In this document: in pieces, positions 1 to 8,013 of the stretch
How positions within the stretch are numbered: position 1 is the stretch's first letter
Layout of the letters: each line of letters opens with the position of its first letter
Origin: Virgibacillus necropolis
GTDB taxonomy: Bacteria > Bacillota > Bacilli > Bacillales > Amphibacillaceae
DNA: 64,000 nt
Assembly: GCF_002224365.1 (NCBI RefSeq)
Contig: NZ_CP022437.1
Coordinates: 1 to 64,000 of the forward strand
Direction: 5' to 3'
Position numbers and translations under genes: made by a program
Notes under the pieces: model-generated
Databases searched by the model: none
What the model was told of the DNA's origin: nothing
What the model saw: the letters and a program-made list of their open reading frames with translations, nothing else

Positions 1-1
1 T

Positions 2-457
2 ACAGATTTTAAATACAAACAAATGCAACGCGTTCCATTTATGATTAAAATTCCAGGTGTAGATGGTAAAGGAACCGTTCATGAATATTCTAGTCAAATT
101 GATGTCATGCCAACGTTGCTTCATTTAGTCGGGATACATGGGCAAGACTACATTCAATTTGGTACAGACATGTTTTCAAAAGGACACAAAGAGTATGTTT
201 CATTCCGAGATGGTGACTTTATAACACCAGAATATAGTTTTGTTTCAGGAAAATACTATGATAATGACACTGGTGAAGAAATTGAACCATCTAAAGAAAT
301 GAAAGAAATGGAAAAAAAGATACGGCATGAGCTTGGACTTTCCGACAAGGTTCTATATGGCGATCTACTCCGTTTCTATACACCAAATGAAGAGTGGGAA
401 CCTGTAAAGCCATCAGAGTTTTCATACGGTAAAGAGTCTACCCAAGAAGAGGAATAG
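2..457 (+). CDS. ltaS: Lipoteichoic acid synthase, C-terminal part (LtaS family)
   Basis: This is the 3' end of a gene that enters from the left edge; the frame is already open at base 2, and the first ATG (base 23) is internal. The segment with IDVMPTLLHLVGI and the downstream FRDGDF is typical of the end of the extracellular sulfatase-fold domain of LtaS-type enzymes, which polymerise glycerol phosphate from phosphatidylglycerol outside the membrane. A charged tail rich in Glu follows, as in Bacillus LtaS paralogues (LtaS, YfnI, YqgS). The N-terminal membrane helices and catalytic Thr lie outside the window, so which paralogue this is cannot be decided. A strong terminator follows 18 bases after the stop. 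Confidence 0.8.
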   Translation, partial: TDFKYKQMQRVPFMIKIPGVDGKGTVHEYSSQIDVMPTLLHLVGIHGQDYIQFGTDMFSKGHKEYVSFRDGDFITPEYSFVSGKYYDNDTGEEIEPSKEMKEMEKKIRHELGLSDKVLYGDLLRFYTPNEEWEPVKPSEFSYGKESTQEEE

Positions 458-474
458 GATTAAGAAAACTTTAA

Positions 475-519
475 GAAGCAATCAAGTGAAGATTATTCAC
501 ACTTGATTGCTTCTTTTTT
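475..519 (+). terminator. Intrinsic terminator after ltaS
   Basis: A perfect 14-bp stem (475-488 with 500-513, arm GAAGCAATCAAGTG) with an 11-base loop, followed by six T. It ends the ltaS transcript. Confidence 0.9.
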
Positions 520-622
520 GTTTAATGATTATATTATTGCACATACTAACGGAAACTTTCGTTGCACTGATGGAAAGTATAAAAAGTTTTAAGAATTCTG
601 TTAAGAAAAAGAGGTGAATCAC

Positions 623-799
623 TTGGGAAGAGATGAGCATAATCATTCAAAAGGTAGAAACCGTCTAGCGCAGACTCCAAAGAGTAATCTTAAAACAGAT
701 GGTAGAGATGTTGAGTTTATTGAAGAATTTGCCGATAATGCGGATAAAGAAGCACAGGAAAGAAGCCAGGCCGCAGATCAACGTGCAAAAAAGAAGTAA
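623..799 (+). CDS. YfhD-like small protein
   Basis: A 58-residue, very hydrophilic protein. The first residues [20 protein letters not shown] and the Ala/Lys-rich end (AADQRAKKK) resemble the YfhD family of Bacillus, whose function is unknown. I chose the TTG at 623 because family members begin MGR and the AAGAGGTG ribosome site (609-616) sits 6 bases before it; a GTG at 614 is in frame but overlaps that site. No membrane segment or signal peptide. The next small gene starts 22 bases downstream, so the two may be co-transcribed. Confidence 0.65.
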   Translation: MGRDEHNHSKGRNRLAQTPKSNLKTDGRDVEFIEEFADNADKEAQERSQAADQRAKKK

Positions 800-821
800 A
801 GGTAGGAGGTACTTGTTACTC

Positions 822-1070
822 ATGCAACAATACCTATGTCCGAATTGTAAAACAAACCGTTCCAGGTTTAATTTAATAGAACAGGTAGCAAAACCGATCA
901 AATTAAATCCTCGAACTGGCGAAGTTGTGAATGATTATACGAGTGACAGTATAGAAGTATTCCATACACAATATAATGGCCCCAAATATAAGGTTCAATG
1001 TGGTTCATGTGGGCTTGTTGAGGATGAACATTCTTTTGTGAAGTACGCTGAATATAACCGCAATTCATAA
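822..1070 (+). CDS. Small putative zinc-ribbon protein
   Basis: An 82-residue protein with two CxxC knuckles: CPNC at residues 7-10 and CGSC at about 60-63. This spacing suits one zinc ribbon with an inserted strand region. The open frame extends upstream to 699 but would then overlap the YfhD-like gene; the ATG at 822, preceded by AGGAGGT at 804-810, is the better start. The family was not recognised. It could be a nucleic-acid-binding or redox-sensing small protein, but nothing in the context decides this. Confidence 0.6.
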   Translation: MQQYLCPNCKTNRSRFNLIEQVAKPIKLNPRTGEVVNDYTSDSIEVFHTQYNGPKYKVQCGSCGLVEDEHSFVKYAEYNRNS

Positions 1071-1073
1071 GTA

Positions 1074-1108
1074 AAACAGTATCTCTTTATTTACGGGAGA
1101 TACTGTTT
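1074..1108. terminator. Bidirectional terminator between convergent genes
   Basis: A 12-bp perfect stem (1074-1085 with 1097-1108, arm AAACAGTATCTC), loop of 11 bases. It lies between the convergent zinc-ribbon gene and the molybdopterin oxidoreductase gene and probably serves both. Confidence 0.75.
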
Positions 1109-1122
1109 CTATATTTACAAAT

Positions 1123-2337
1123 TTATTTAACCCAGGCATCTTTTGAATAGCCACGTTGTTCCCAAAAACCAACATGCTCATTATCAATAAGCTCTATTCT
1201 ATTCAACCACTTAACTGATTTATATGCATACATCTTAGGGACGATAAGGCGAACTGGACCACCATTTTTTTTGCTGATAAGTTCACCATCAATCAACGTC
1301 GCAACCATAACATCATCAAGCATTGCCTGATCTATCGTAAGTGTATCTGTATAAACCCCATCAGCAGAATAAAATTTGACATACTTCGCTTCTGGCTTCA
1401 CTCCCACCTCTTGTAAAAATCTCTTTAGTGGAATACCTTCCCATGTAACATCATAAACACTCCAACCTGTAACACAATGAAAATTACTTACCTGTACATC
1501 ACGCCCTACCTTCAGGAAGTCCTTCCAACGGTAAGTTTGTGACTTTTCAACTAACCCATCCATTATAAAACTCCAATTTTCATTCGTTAATGTTGGCATT
1601 TCTGTAACCGTATAATAGCGAAACTGACCATTCCTTCCTCCACCAATAGGCGGTTTTGATTTTGGTTTAGGTGTAGGCAATGGCTTAAACTGATTCGCTT
1701 TTACTTCACCTTGCAAATTTCCTAATGCTGGAAAATATGGTTTCAACCAGCTCCCTATGAACGGTAAAGAAATAACTACTAGTAGTCCTCCTGTACATTT
1801 CCGCATAAAAGTACGGCGTTTCAACATTGGGTTATGGTCTTCGATAGACGTTGGAACATTAAGTGGTGGATTATTTTCAAATCGTTTAAACCACTTGCTT
1901 CGCGTGATACTATGATACACTATATAGGGTATACCAACCCATGTTGACAGGTCATGAATAAACAACATAAATGAGCTGATAAATGGTGGGAATGTACGAT
2001 GGAAAGTTAAGAATAAGCCAGAAATAATTAGTAACCCTAATATAGTGAGAACTGCGTAAAGATTAGTTCGATGGTTCATTCTTTTACGAAGTCTCTTTAG
2101 ATGCTTTGTTATCTTGGGCAAGTAAAATAAAATCGGTAATAAGCTCAGGAAACCGATCCAGATATGTATATTTTTAACATCCACCCGGATACTAGGGAAA
2201 GTGGAACGAAAAGTTGAAGAAAATAAAATAAAACCTGTTATTGTCAGTAATAGGAATAAAATAGCATTAGAGTGGTGAATTCGAACAAGTCTTTTTCCAA
2301 AGTTTAGGTTTCGCTTGAAAAATAATTTCCAATTCAT
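1123..2337 (-). CDS. Membrane haem-b / molybdopterin oxidoreductase fusion (SUOX-like domain)
   Basis: A 404-residue fusion. Residues 1-150 carry four membrane helices with His21/22, His58, His128 and His142 well placed to bind haem b (cytochrome b561-like). A fifth hydrophobic segment (about 182-197) precedes a Pro-rich linker (218-230). Residues 240-404 form a sulfite-oxidase-fold molybdopterin domain with FHCVTGWS, whose Cys288 should ligate molybdenum. Such domains oxidise or reduce small substrates outside the membrane; the haem part would pass electrons to or from quinone. The gene is downstream of cysteine dioxygenase, 108 bases apart on the same strand, which suggests a sulfite substrate. 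The start is supported by GGGGGAGAA. Confidence 0.8.
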   Translation of the reverse strand: MNWKLFFKRNLNFGKRLVRIHHSNAILFLLLTITGFILFSSTFRSTFPSIRVDVKNIHIWIGFLSLLPILFYLPKITKHLKRLRKRMNHRTNLYAVLTILGLLIISGLFLTFHRTFPPFISSFMLFIHDLSTWVGIPYIVYHSITRSKWFKRFENNPPLNVPTSIEDHNPMLKRRTFMRKCTGGLLVVISLPFIGSWLKPYFPALGNLQGEVKANQFKPLPTPKPKSKPPIGGGRNGQFRYYTVTEMPTLTNENWSFIMDGLVEKSQTYRWKDFLKVGRDVQVSNFHCVTGWSVYDVTWEGIPLKRFLQEVGVKPEAKYVKFYSADGVYTDTLTIDQAMLDDVMVATLIDGELISKKNGGPVRLIVPKMYAYKSVKWLNRIELIDNEHVGFWEQRGYSKDAWVK

Positions 2338-2404
2338 GCTTCTCCCCCTCGTTCGTTACTCAGAACTTTCTTTCAACTAGTATAGACCTTTCATTAGGCA
2401 CAAG

Positions 2405-2440
2405 TAAACTAACAAAGCCCCAGAAGTTTGATCTGAGGCT
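2405..2440 (-). terminator. Possible weak terminator after cysteine dioxygenase
   Basis: On the minus strand, a 9-bp stem with one G-T pair (arms 2432-2440 and 2416-2424) and a 7-base loop, followed by an imperfect T-rich stretch. Read-through into the oxidoreductase gene is likely. Confidence 0.4.
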
Positions 2441-2445
2441 AGAAT

Positions 2446-3024
2446 CTATGAAGTATAACCAACATCCTTCTTACGGGTTGTATATATATCCTTCTCATCA
2501 AGTGCGTCATATATTAAGAAGCTTTTAAGCCGTTTGCCATAAACATGAATTGTAATAGCTGGTTGATCGCCATCTGCTTCAAGGATGTGGCAATCGGCTG
2601 GTGGCAGGAGCTGGGCTGTACTTTGTTCGCTCACAGTCAAAGACCCTGTATGAAATAGCTTTATTTCATCATCTGAGATTTTTTCAACCTGTAAATAATT
2701 GTCCACCTTAATCCTTCCAGAGAAAACACCTTCCACACCCCATGTTCCATCATGATCATGCAACGGTGTCCGTTGTCCAGGTTTCCATACAAGTGCAATC
2801 ACTTCAAATCGATCTTGTGGGTCATGATACAATGAATACCGCGCATAGTGGTCATCATCAGAAATTAACTCTTCTGTTTGTAGCCATGATTTTGTGCGTA
2901 CTAATTTGCCCACAAGTTTTTCCGCTTCTTTAACTCGTTTTACATCTTCTAAACTTGCCTCTACAACTGCTGTCATTTCCTCTACGAAGTTAGTTAAATT
3001 GTAACAGTCCTGTGTTTTTTCCAT
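2446..3024 (-). CDS. cdoA: Cysteine dioxygenase family protein
   Basis: A 192-residue cupin of the cysteine dioxygenase type I family (Bacillus CdoA/YubC). The motif PLHDHDGTWGVEGVFSG gives iron ligands His89 and His91, and DCHIL gives His146, the third ligand. The enzyme oxidises cysteine to cysteine sulfinate with O2; 3-mercaptopropionate is an alternative substrate in related enzymes and cannot be excluded. Cysteine sulfinate breaks down to pyruvate and sulfite, which makes the downstream SUOX-domain gene a logical partner. Start ATG at 3024 is preceded by GAGAGGAG. Confidence 0.85.
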   Translation of the reverse strand: MEKTQDCYNLTNFVEEMTAVVEASLEDVKRVKEAEKLVGKLVRTKSWLQTEELISDDDHYARYSLYHDPQDRFEVIALVWKPGQRTPLHDHDGTWGVEGVFSGRIKVDNYLQVEKISDDEIKLFHTGSLTVSEQSTAQLLPPADCHILEADGDQPAITIHVYGKRLKSFLIYDALDEKDIYTTRKKDVGYTS

Positions 3025-3110
3025 ACCTATAGCTCCTCTCTATTTTTCAAATTCTACTAGTATAGTAGCATACGTGTTACATTTTTCAAGGATAACTTAT
3101 ACCCGCACGC

Positions 3111-3139
3111 TTTACACCTGTTAAGCGGTTTCATATAAT
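3111..3139 (+). promoter_or_regulatory. SigA-type promoter of aacS
   Basis: TTTACA (3111-3116), 17-base spacer, TATAAT (3134-3139), 35 bases before the start codon. It matches the housekeeping consensus at 11 of 12 positions. Confidence 0.75.
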
Positions 3140-3173
3140 AGGTGTAATGATTGCATAATTCAGGAGGGGTAAA

Positions 3174-5162
3174 ATGACTCAAACAGAAGAAGGAACCTTG
3201 CTTTGGCAACCTAGTGAAAAAAGAAAGCAAGATTCTAATATCTATCAGTATATGAATTGGCTAAAAAAACATAAGGATCTACATTTCGAGGATTATCATT
3301 TACTTTGGAAATGGTCTGTTGATAATTTAGAACTTTTTTGGGGTTCATTATGGGAATATTTCCATATACAATCGAAGGAAAACTACCAAAGTGTTTTAAC
3401 AACGCATAAGATGCCTGGAGCTGAGTGGTTTAAAGGTTCTACGGTTAACTATACAGAACATATTTTTAGAAATCGAGATCGCCGTAAACCTGCCATCATT
3501 CATACGTCCGAAATTAGAGAAAAGTCAGAAGTTTCATGGGATCGTCTATACCAAGAAACCGCTGCATTACAATTAACGTTGAAACACCTAGGAGTAGAAA
3601 AAGGAGACAGGATTGTTGCGTACGTGGCCAACATTTATGAATCGGTAGTAGCTTTTCTTGCCACAGCTAGTATAGGTGCCATTTGGTCTAGTGCATCACC
3701 AGACTTTGGTACAGAAAGTGTTATCGATCGCTTCAAACAGATAGAGCCTAAAGTAATGATAACGGTAGATGGGTACCGATATAGCGGAAAAGATTTTGAT
3801 CGAACTGATGTCGTAAAAAGCATTCAATCTGAACTTCCTACCTTAGAAGCAACAATTGCAATACCATATCTAAATGATAATGCAGACTTTGATGGACTTA
3901 AAAATGTAACCAGTTGGAAACATGCTGTTAACTTAGGAAGGGAACTCACCCTTAACTTTGAATATGTCCCGTTTAACGACCCACTTTGGGTATTGTTTTC
4001 ATCTGGCACAACAGGAAAACCTAAACCCATTGTGCAGAGTCAAGGCGGTATATTAATGGAACACATGAAAGCTTTAACCTTCCATGCTGACTTAACTGAA
4101 AATGACCGATTCTTTTGGTTTACAACGACTGGTTGGATGATGTGGAACTACCTGGTAAGCGGATTACTCACTGGTAGCACCATTATTTTATACGATGGCA
4201 ATCCAGGTTTCCCGGATAAAAAGATGCTTTGGAAGTTAGCAGAACAAACAAATATGACCGTTTTTGGAACTAGTGCAAGCTTTATAACTGCCTGCATGAA
4301 AGATAACTTTGCTCCAAAAGATGAATTTAATTTACGTAGTTTAAAAAATATTAGCTCGACTGGTTCTCCATTACCTCCTGAGGGATTTCAGTGGTGCTAT
4401 AATAATGTGAAAGAAGATTTATGGATTGCCTCAGCGAGTGGCGGAACCGATGTTTGTACTGCATTTATATTAGGTGTACCTATTTTGCCAGTATATGCTG
4501 GAGAATTACAATGTCGCGGTCTTGGAGCTAAAATTGAAAGCTTTAATGATGATGGCAAATCTGAAATAAACGAGGTTGGCGAGCTTGTTTTAACGGAGCC
4601 GTTTCCATCCATGCCAATTTATTTTTGGAACGATGATGATGGCAGCCGTTTACATGAAAGCTATTTTGATGTATTCCCAGGAATTTGGCGCCACGGTGAT
4701 TATCTTAAAGTGACAGATCGACATACGTGTGTTATTTATGGAAGATCAGATGCTACGATAAATCGCGGTGGAATCCGGATTGGAACAAGTGAAATATACC
4801 GGGCAGTTGATCAAGTCCCAGAAGTAGCTGATAGTTTAATCGTTGACATACCTGATGGAAATGGTGATTCTTACGTTCCACTGTTTGTTTTGATGAAGGA
4901 AGGCAAGGAACTGACAGATGATATAAAGAAAGGTATTAAAAAGCAGATCAGAACGCAGTGTTCACCAAGGCACACGCCTACTGGTATTTACAGTGTTCCT
5001 GATTTACCAACAACATTAAACGGTAAAAAGCTAGAGATACCTGTTAAGAAAATATTAATGGGAAAGTCGGTAGACAAAGTTGTTAATCAAGGCTCCTTAA
5101 GCAATCCAAAATCATTAGATTACTTTGTAGCCTTTGCAAAAGAGCAATCGAAAACAAACTAA
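3174..5162 (+). CDS. aacS: Acetoacetyl-CoA synthetase
   Basis: A 662-residue ANL-superfamily enzyme, the usual length for acetoacetate-CoA ligase. The N-terminal segment with WFKGSTVNYTEH (about residues 82-93) is characteristic. The ATP-binding P-loop SSGTTGKPKPI is at about 276-286 and the hinge region GRSDATINRGGIR at about 521-534. It activates acetoacetate with ATP and CoA in the cytosol, feeding ketone bodies or polyhydroxybutyrate-derived acetoacetate into central metabolism. It is monocistronic: a clear promoter, AGGAGGGG ribosome site and a strong terminator surround it. Confidence 0.9.
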   Translation: MTQTEEGTLLWQPSEKRKQDSNIYQYMNWLKKHKDLHFEDYHLLWKWSVDNLELFWGSLWEYFHIQSKENYQSVLTTHKMPGAEWFKGSTVNYTEHIFRNRDRRKPAIIHTSEIREKSEVSWDRLYQETAALQLTLKHLGVEKGDRIVAYVANIYESVVAFLATASIGAIWSSASPDFGTESVIDRFKQIEPKVMITVDGYRYSGKDFDRTDVVKSIQSELPTLEATIAIPYLNDNADFDGLKNVTSWKHAVNLGRELTLNFEYVPFNDPLWVLFSSGTTGKPKPIVQSQGGILMEHMKALTFHADLTENDRFFWFTTTGWMMWNYLVSGLLTGSTIILYDGNPGFPDKKMLWKLAEQTNMTVFGTSASFITACMKDNFAPKDEFNLRSLKNISSTGSPLPPEGFQWCYNNVKEDLWIASASGGTDVCTAFILGVPILPVYAGELQCRGLGAKIESFNDDGKSEINEVGELVLTEPFPSMPIYFWNDDDGSRLHESYFDVFPGIWRHGDYLKVTDRHTCVIYGRSDATINRGGIRIGTSEIYRAVDQVPEVADSLIVDIPDGNGDSYVPLFVLMKEGKELTDDIKKGIKKQIRTQCSPRHTPTGIYSVPDLPTTLNGKKLEIPVKKILMGKSVDKVVNQGSLSNPKSLDYFVAFAKEQSKTN

Positions 5163-5166
5163 ATAC

Positions 5167-5214
5167 AAACACTTAAACAGCCACAGTTGTTTGACCGTGG
5201 CTGTTTAAGTGTTT
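5167..5214. terminator. Bidirectional terminator between aacS and LysR gene
   Basis: Perfect 18-bp stem (5167-5184 with 5197-5214) with a 12-base loop, A-rich on one side and T-rich on the other. It separates the convergent aacS and LysR genes. Confidence 0.9.
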
Positions 5215-5216
5215 AT

Positions 5217-6116
5217 TTATGCTTTCAATTTGGTCAAAAGTTTATTTTCCCTCAATAAGTCGATAAATACTTCCAATGCTTTTGTTTGAAAAGAGGATTT
5301 CGTGACAATAGAAAATTGCCTAAAAAAAGGTAGTCCTTTACTATCCAATATTTTTAATTCACCATTTTTCAATTCCTTTTGGACAACCCATTTTGATAAC
5401 AAACTGATACCTAGACCAGCTTCTACCGATTCTTTAATCGGTTGAGTGCTTCCAAAACTCATCAACTTAGTTGGTGATATCCCGAGTTGATCAAACATTT
5501 TTTCTGTTGCTTCACGAGTACCAGAACCCTTCTCGCGCACAATCCATGTTTCTTTATTCAAATCACTACTATCTACAGAACCCTTTTTACTACCTAGAAT
5601 ATGCTTCGAGGCTGCCACCACAACCATTTGATCTTCGGCAAATTCTTCTACTGTTAGTTGTTGATCTTTAAAATGTCCTTCTACAATTCCCACATCTAAT
5701 TGATAGCTATCAACTAAAGAAGCAATTTCAGTCGTATTATCAATTGTAACGGTTGGTTGAATATATGGATAAGTCTTTTGCAAATTAGCAATAATATGAG
5801 GAAGTACATATTCGCCATACGTATAACTTGCACCAATCGAGATCGGGCCACTTGCTACATTCGTGACATCATCAACAAGCGTCTGCATTTTTGTATAAAT
5901 TCCTAAAATTTCTTTTGCATGATGATAGACAATTTCCCCAACTTTATTTAATCGAACGTACTTATTGCTTCGTTCTAATAATCTGGTACCAATATTAGCT
6001 TCAAATGTACGTACATACTGACTTACTGCAGGCTGTGTCATATGTAACTCTTCTGCTGCACGTGTGAAATTCTGCTTTTCCACCACCGTCACAAATACTT
6101 GTAAATGTAGATCCAT
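5217..6116 (-). CDS. LysR-type regulator (YeiE/CysL-like)
   Basis: A 299-residue LysR regulator: N-terminal winged helix (NFTRAAEELHMTQPAVSQYVRTFE) and a periplasmic-binding-like effector domain from about residue 88. I place the start at the ATG at 6116, because AAAGGTGAT (6124-6132) then sits 7 bases upstream; GTG 6128 and ATG 6125 are also in frame. It is divergent from a YeiH/UPF0324 gene, the same arrangement as enterobacterial yeiE-yeiH, in which YeiE responds to sulfite. A similar role is inferred. The intergenic space carries TATCATAAC twice (6152-6160 and 6169-6177), a possible binding site. Confidence 0.8.
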   Translation of the reverse strand: MDLHLQVFVTVVEKQNFTRAAEELHMTQPAVSQYVRTFEANIGTRLLERSNKYVRLNKVGEIVYHHAKEILGIYTKMQTLVDDVTNVASGPISIGASYTYGEYVLPHIIANLQKTYPYIQPTVTIDNTTEIASLVDSYQLDVGIVEGHFKDQQLTVEEFAEDQMVVVAASKHILGSKKGSVDSSDLNKETWIVREKGSGTREATEKMFDQLGISPTKLMSFGSTQPIKESVEAGLGISLLSKWVVQKELKNGELKILDSKGLPFFRQFSIVTKSSFQTKALEVFIDLLRENKLLTKLKA

Positions 6117-6241
6117 CTCATTCATCACCTTTGTTGTATTAGTATTATTTCTATCATAACACTTTACTTATCATAACTATTATAATAATTTATTTTCCTT
6201 ATAGGTAATAGTCAATTATTCTTAAATAGGGAGGTGTCTTA

Positions 6242-7237
6242 ATGACTTCAGAAAAAATTAGATGGATAGGTGGAGTAGCATTCACTTTTCTCATTGCATT
6301 ATTAGGTTATTTATTAGCATTGGTACCTGGATTCAATCAAATAGGACAATTAGCTTGTGCGATAATAATTGCTGTTCTCTATCGCCAACTATTTGGTTAT
6401 CCAGAAGTAATCAGGTCAGGTATTGCGTTTTCGTCAAAACGGTTACTTCGAGCGGCAATTATTTTATACGGTCTTAAATTAAATATTGATACCGTTTTCC
6501 AAGATGGCTTAGGATTACTTGTCCGTGATGCGTTAGTCATTGCCTTTGCTATTCTTTTAACAATTTGGCTAGCAAGAGTATTAAAAGCAGACAAAACGAT
6601 TTCCCTATTATTAGGTGTTGGAACAGGAATTTGTGGAGCTGCAGCAATAGCCGCTGTTGCCCCAATAGTAAAAGCAAAGGATGAGGATACAGCTATTGGT
6701 GTTGGCATAATTGCACTAATGGGGACAGTATTTGCTATTGGTTATACCATAATCGGACCACTTTTGCCTATTTCTTCTATTGATTATGGCATCTGGACAG
6801 GATCCAGTATTCATGAAGTTGCCCAAGTGGCACTTGCAGCAGCACCCGCTGGCGATGATGCGCTAGCAATTGCTCTACTTGCAAAATTAGGTCGTGTATT
6901 TTTACTTATTCCGGTTTGTTTTATCTTTATTTATATCGTGAAGCGCAAAAATAAAAGTTCTGAACAACCAGATGCAAAAATTGAATTTCCATGGTTCCTA
7001 CTTGGTTTTATCTTACTAAGCGTTTTAGGCAGCTATGTATTCGGTAATTCTATCCCCGTATCTGATAATGTTATGAATATCGTCTTCTCGATAACAAATT
7101 GGTTATTAACTGCCGCTATGGTAGGACTTGGCCTTAACGTTAGCCTTCGTGATTTGCGTACAAAGGCATTAAAACCACTAATTGCGATGACAATAGTATC
7201 TTTGTGTCTGTCAATTTTAACTTATTTAACAATTTAA
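6242..7237 (+). CDS. YeiH/UPF0324 family putative sulfate (sulfur anion) exporter
   Basis: A 331-residue integral membrane protein with about ten hydrophobic segments. The block GVGTGICGAAAIAAVAPIVKA (about residues 120-140), the IGVGIIALMGT segment and the SIHEVAQVALAA stretch (about 190-201) are hallmarks of the UPF0324 family, annotated as putative sulfate exporters on weak evidence. The divergent LysR gene is its likely regulator. The ribosome site GGGAGGTG precedes the ATG. Together with the cysteine dioxygenase/SUOX pair 3 kb away it hints at sulfite or sulfate handling. Confidence 0.8.
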   Translation: MTSEKIRWIGGVAFTFLIALLGYLLALVPGFNQIGQLACAIIIAVLYRQLFGYPEVIRSGIAFSSKRLLRAAIILYGLKLNIDTVFQDGLGLLVRDALVIAFAILLTIWLARVLKADKTISLLLGVGTGICGAAAIAAVAPIVKAKDEDTAIGVGIIALMGTVFAIGYTIIGPLLPISSIDYGIWTGSSIHEVAQVALAAAPAGDDALAIALLAKLGRVFLLIPVCFIFIYIVKRKNKSSEQPDAKIEFPWFLLGFILLSVLGSYVFGNSIPVSDNVMNIVFSITNWLLTAAMVGLGLNVSLRDLRTKALKPLIAMTIVSLCLSILTYLTI

Positions 7238-7241
7238 CTTT

Positions 7242-7278
7242 TCAATCTCTGTGTTAACTAGAGTAACGCAGAGATTGA
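7242..7278. terminator. Hairpin between convergent genes
   Basis: A 14-bp stem with one G-T pair (7242-7255 with 7265-7278). It lacks a clear T tract on either side, so termination is plausible but not certain. Confidence 0.5.
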
Positions 7279-7284
7279 TATAAT

Positions 7285-7953
7285 TCACTCCAATTCTCTG
7301 TCTACCTTCTTTTCACTATGAATATCTATACCATTTAAAGCTTGGGTTGCAAGACGATCTGCTTCTTTATTTTCTTTCCTACCAATGACCTCATAATTTG
7401 GTTTAATTCCAAGCTCCTCTAATTTTAGTTCAATTCGATCAAGCCAAACATTTAATTTTTCCTCATAACAAGGCCATTCACCTACTAATTGTTTTAATAC
7501 ACCCTGGGCATCCCCCTTAAAAGTACACGGAAGATGATGAACACCCATTTCCTGCAATTGCAATACCGCATAATGTAATGCTGCATATTCTGCTTCATTA
7601 TTTGTTTCCATTGATTCAATAAATTGATTCGTTCTTAAACGGTAGCTTGTATGGTTTTTTTGATAATAAATAACAACGCCTACTCCAGCAGTTCTTGTGG
7701 CACGGTCAAATCCACCATCAAAATAAACAACTATATCGTGGGCTTCTTGTTCAATTGTTTCCTTCAACTTCCTGAATTCCTTTTCCTTCCATTCATTTCC
7801 CATTTCATCGATAATAATTAATTCTTTCACGCGACCTGTTTTCTCTATATCAATTAGTAACTGCTCCATCGATTCTTGCGTCGTCCATGCTGACTCAAGC
7901 GCCAGCTCTTCCGTCTTCTTCCCTTTATATAACCACTTTAACTTAACTTTCAT
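7285..7953 (-). CDS. RNase H-like protein (YpeP/YpdQ type)
   Basis: A 222-residue protein from the ATG at 7953; GGGGGGGAC lies just upstream, and the seven extra codons to 7974 precede that ribosome site. Residues 1-70 form an N-terminal domain of unknown role. From about 72 there is an RNase H fold with the acidic residues Asp79 (YFDGGFD), Glu122 (NNEAEY), Asp148 (KGDAQ) and Asp199 (KEADRLA), so all four metal ligands appear present. Such proteins are often annotated as 'reverse transcriptase-like'; it has no reverse transcriptase domain. Substrate unknown; RNA/DNA hybrid cleavage is expected. Confidence 0.8.
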   Translation of the reverse strand: MKVKLKWLYKGKKTEELALESAWTTQESMEQLLIDIEKTGRVKELIIIDEMGNEWKEKEFRKLKETIEQEAHDIVVYFDGGFDRATRTAGVGVVIYYQKNHTSYRLRTNQFIESMETNNEAEYAALHYAVLQLQEMGVHHLPCTFKGDAQGVLKQLVGEWPCYEEKLNVWLDRIELKLEELGIKPNYEVIGRKENKEADRLATQALNGIDIHSEKKVDRELE

Positions 7954-8013
7954 TGTAGTCCCCCCCTTCTGCACCCTTAATCTAGCCTATGTGTCTTTGA
8001 AATATACTTCAAC

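Noticed and set aside
7285-7953. A retron or reverse transcriptase.
   Set aside because: Only an RNase H fold is present; no YxDD-containing polymerase domain or msr/msd structure.
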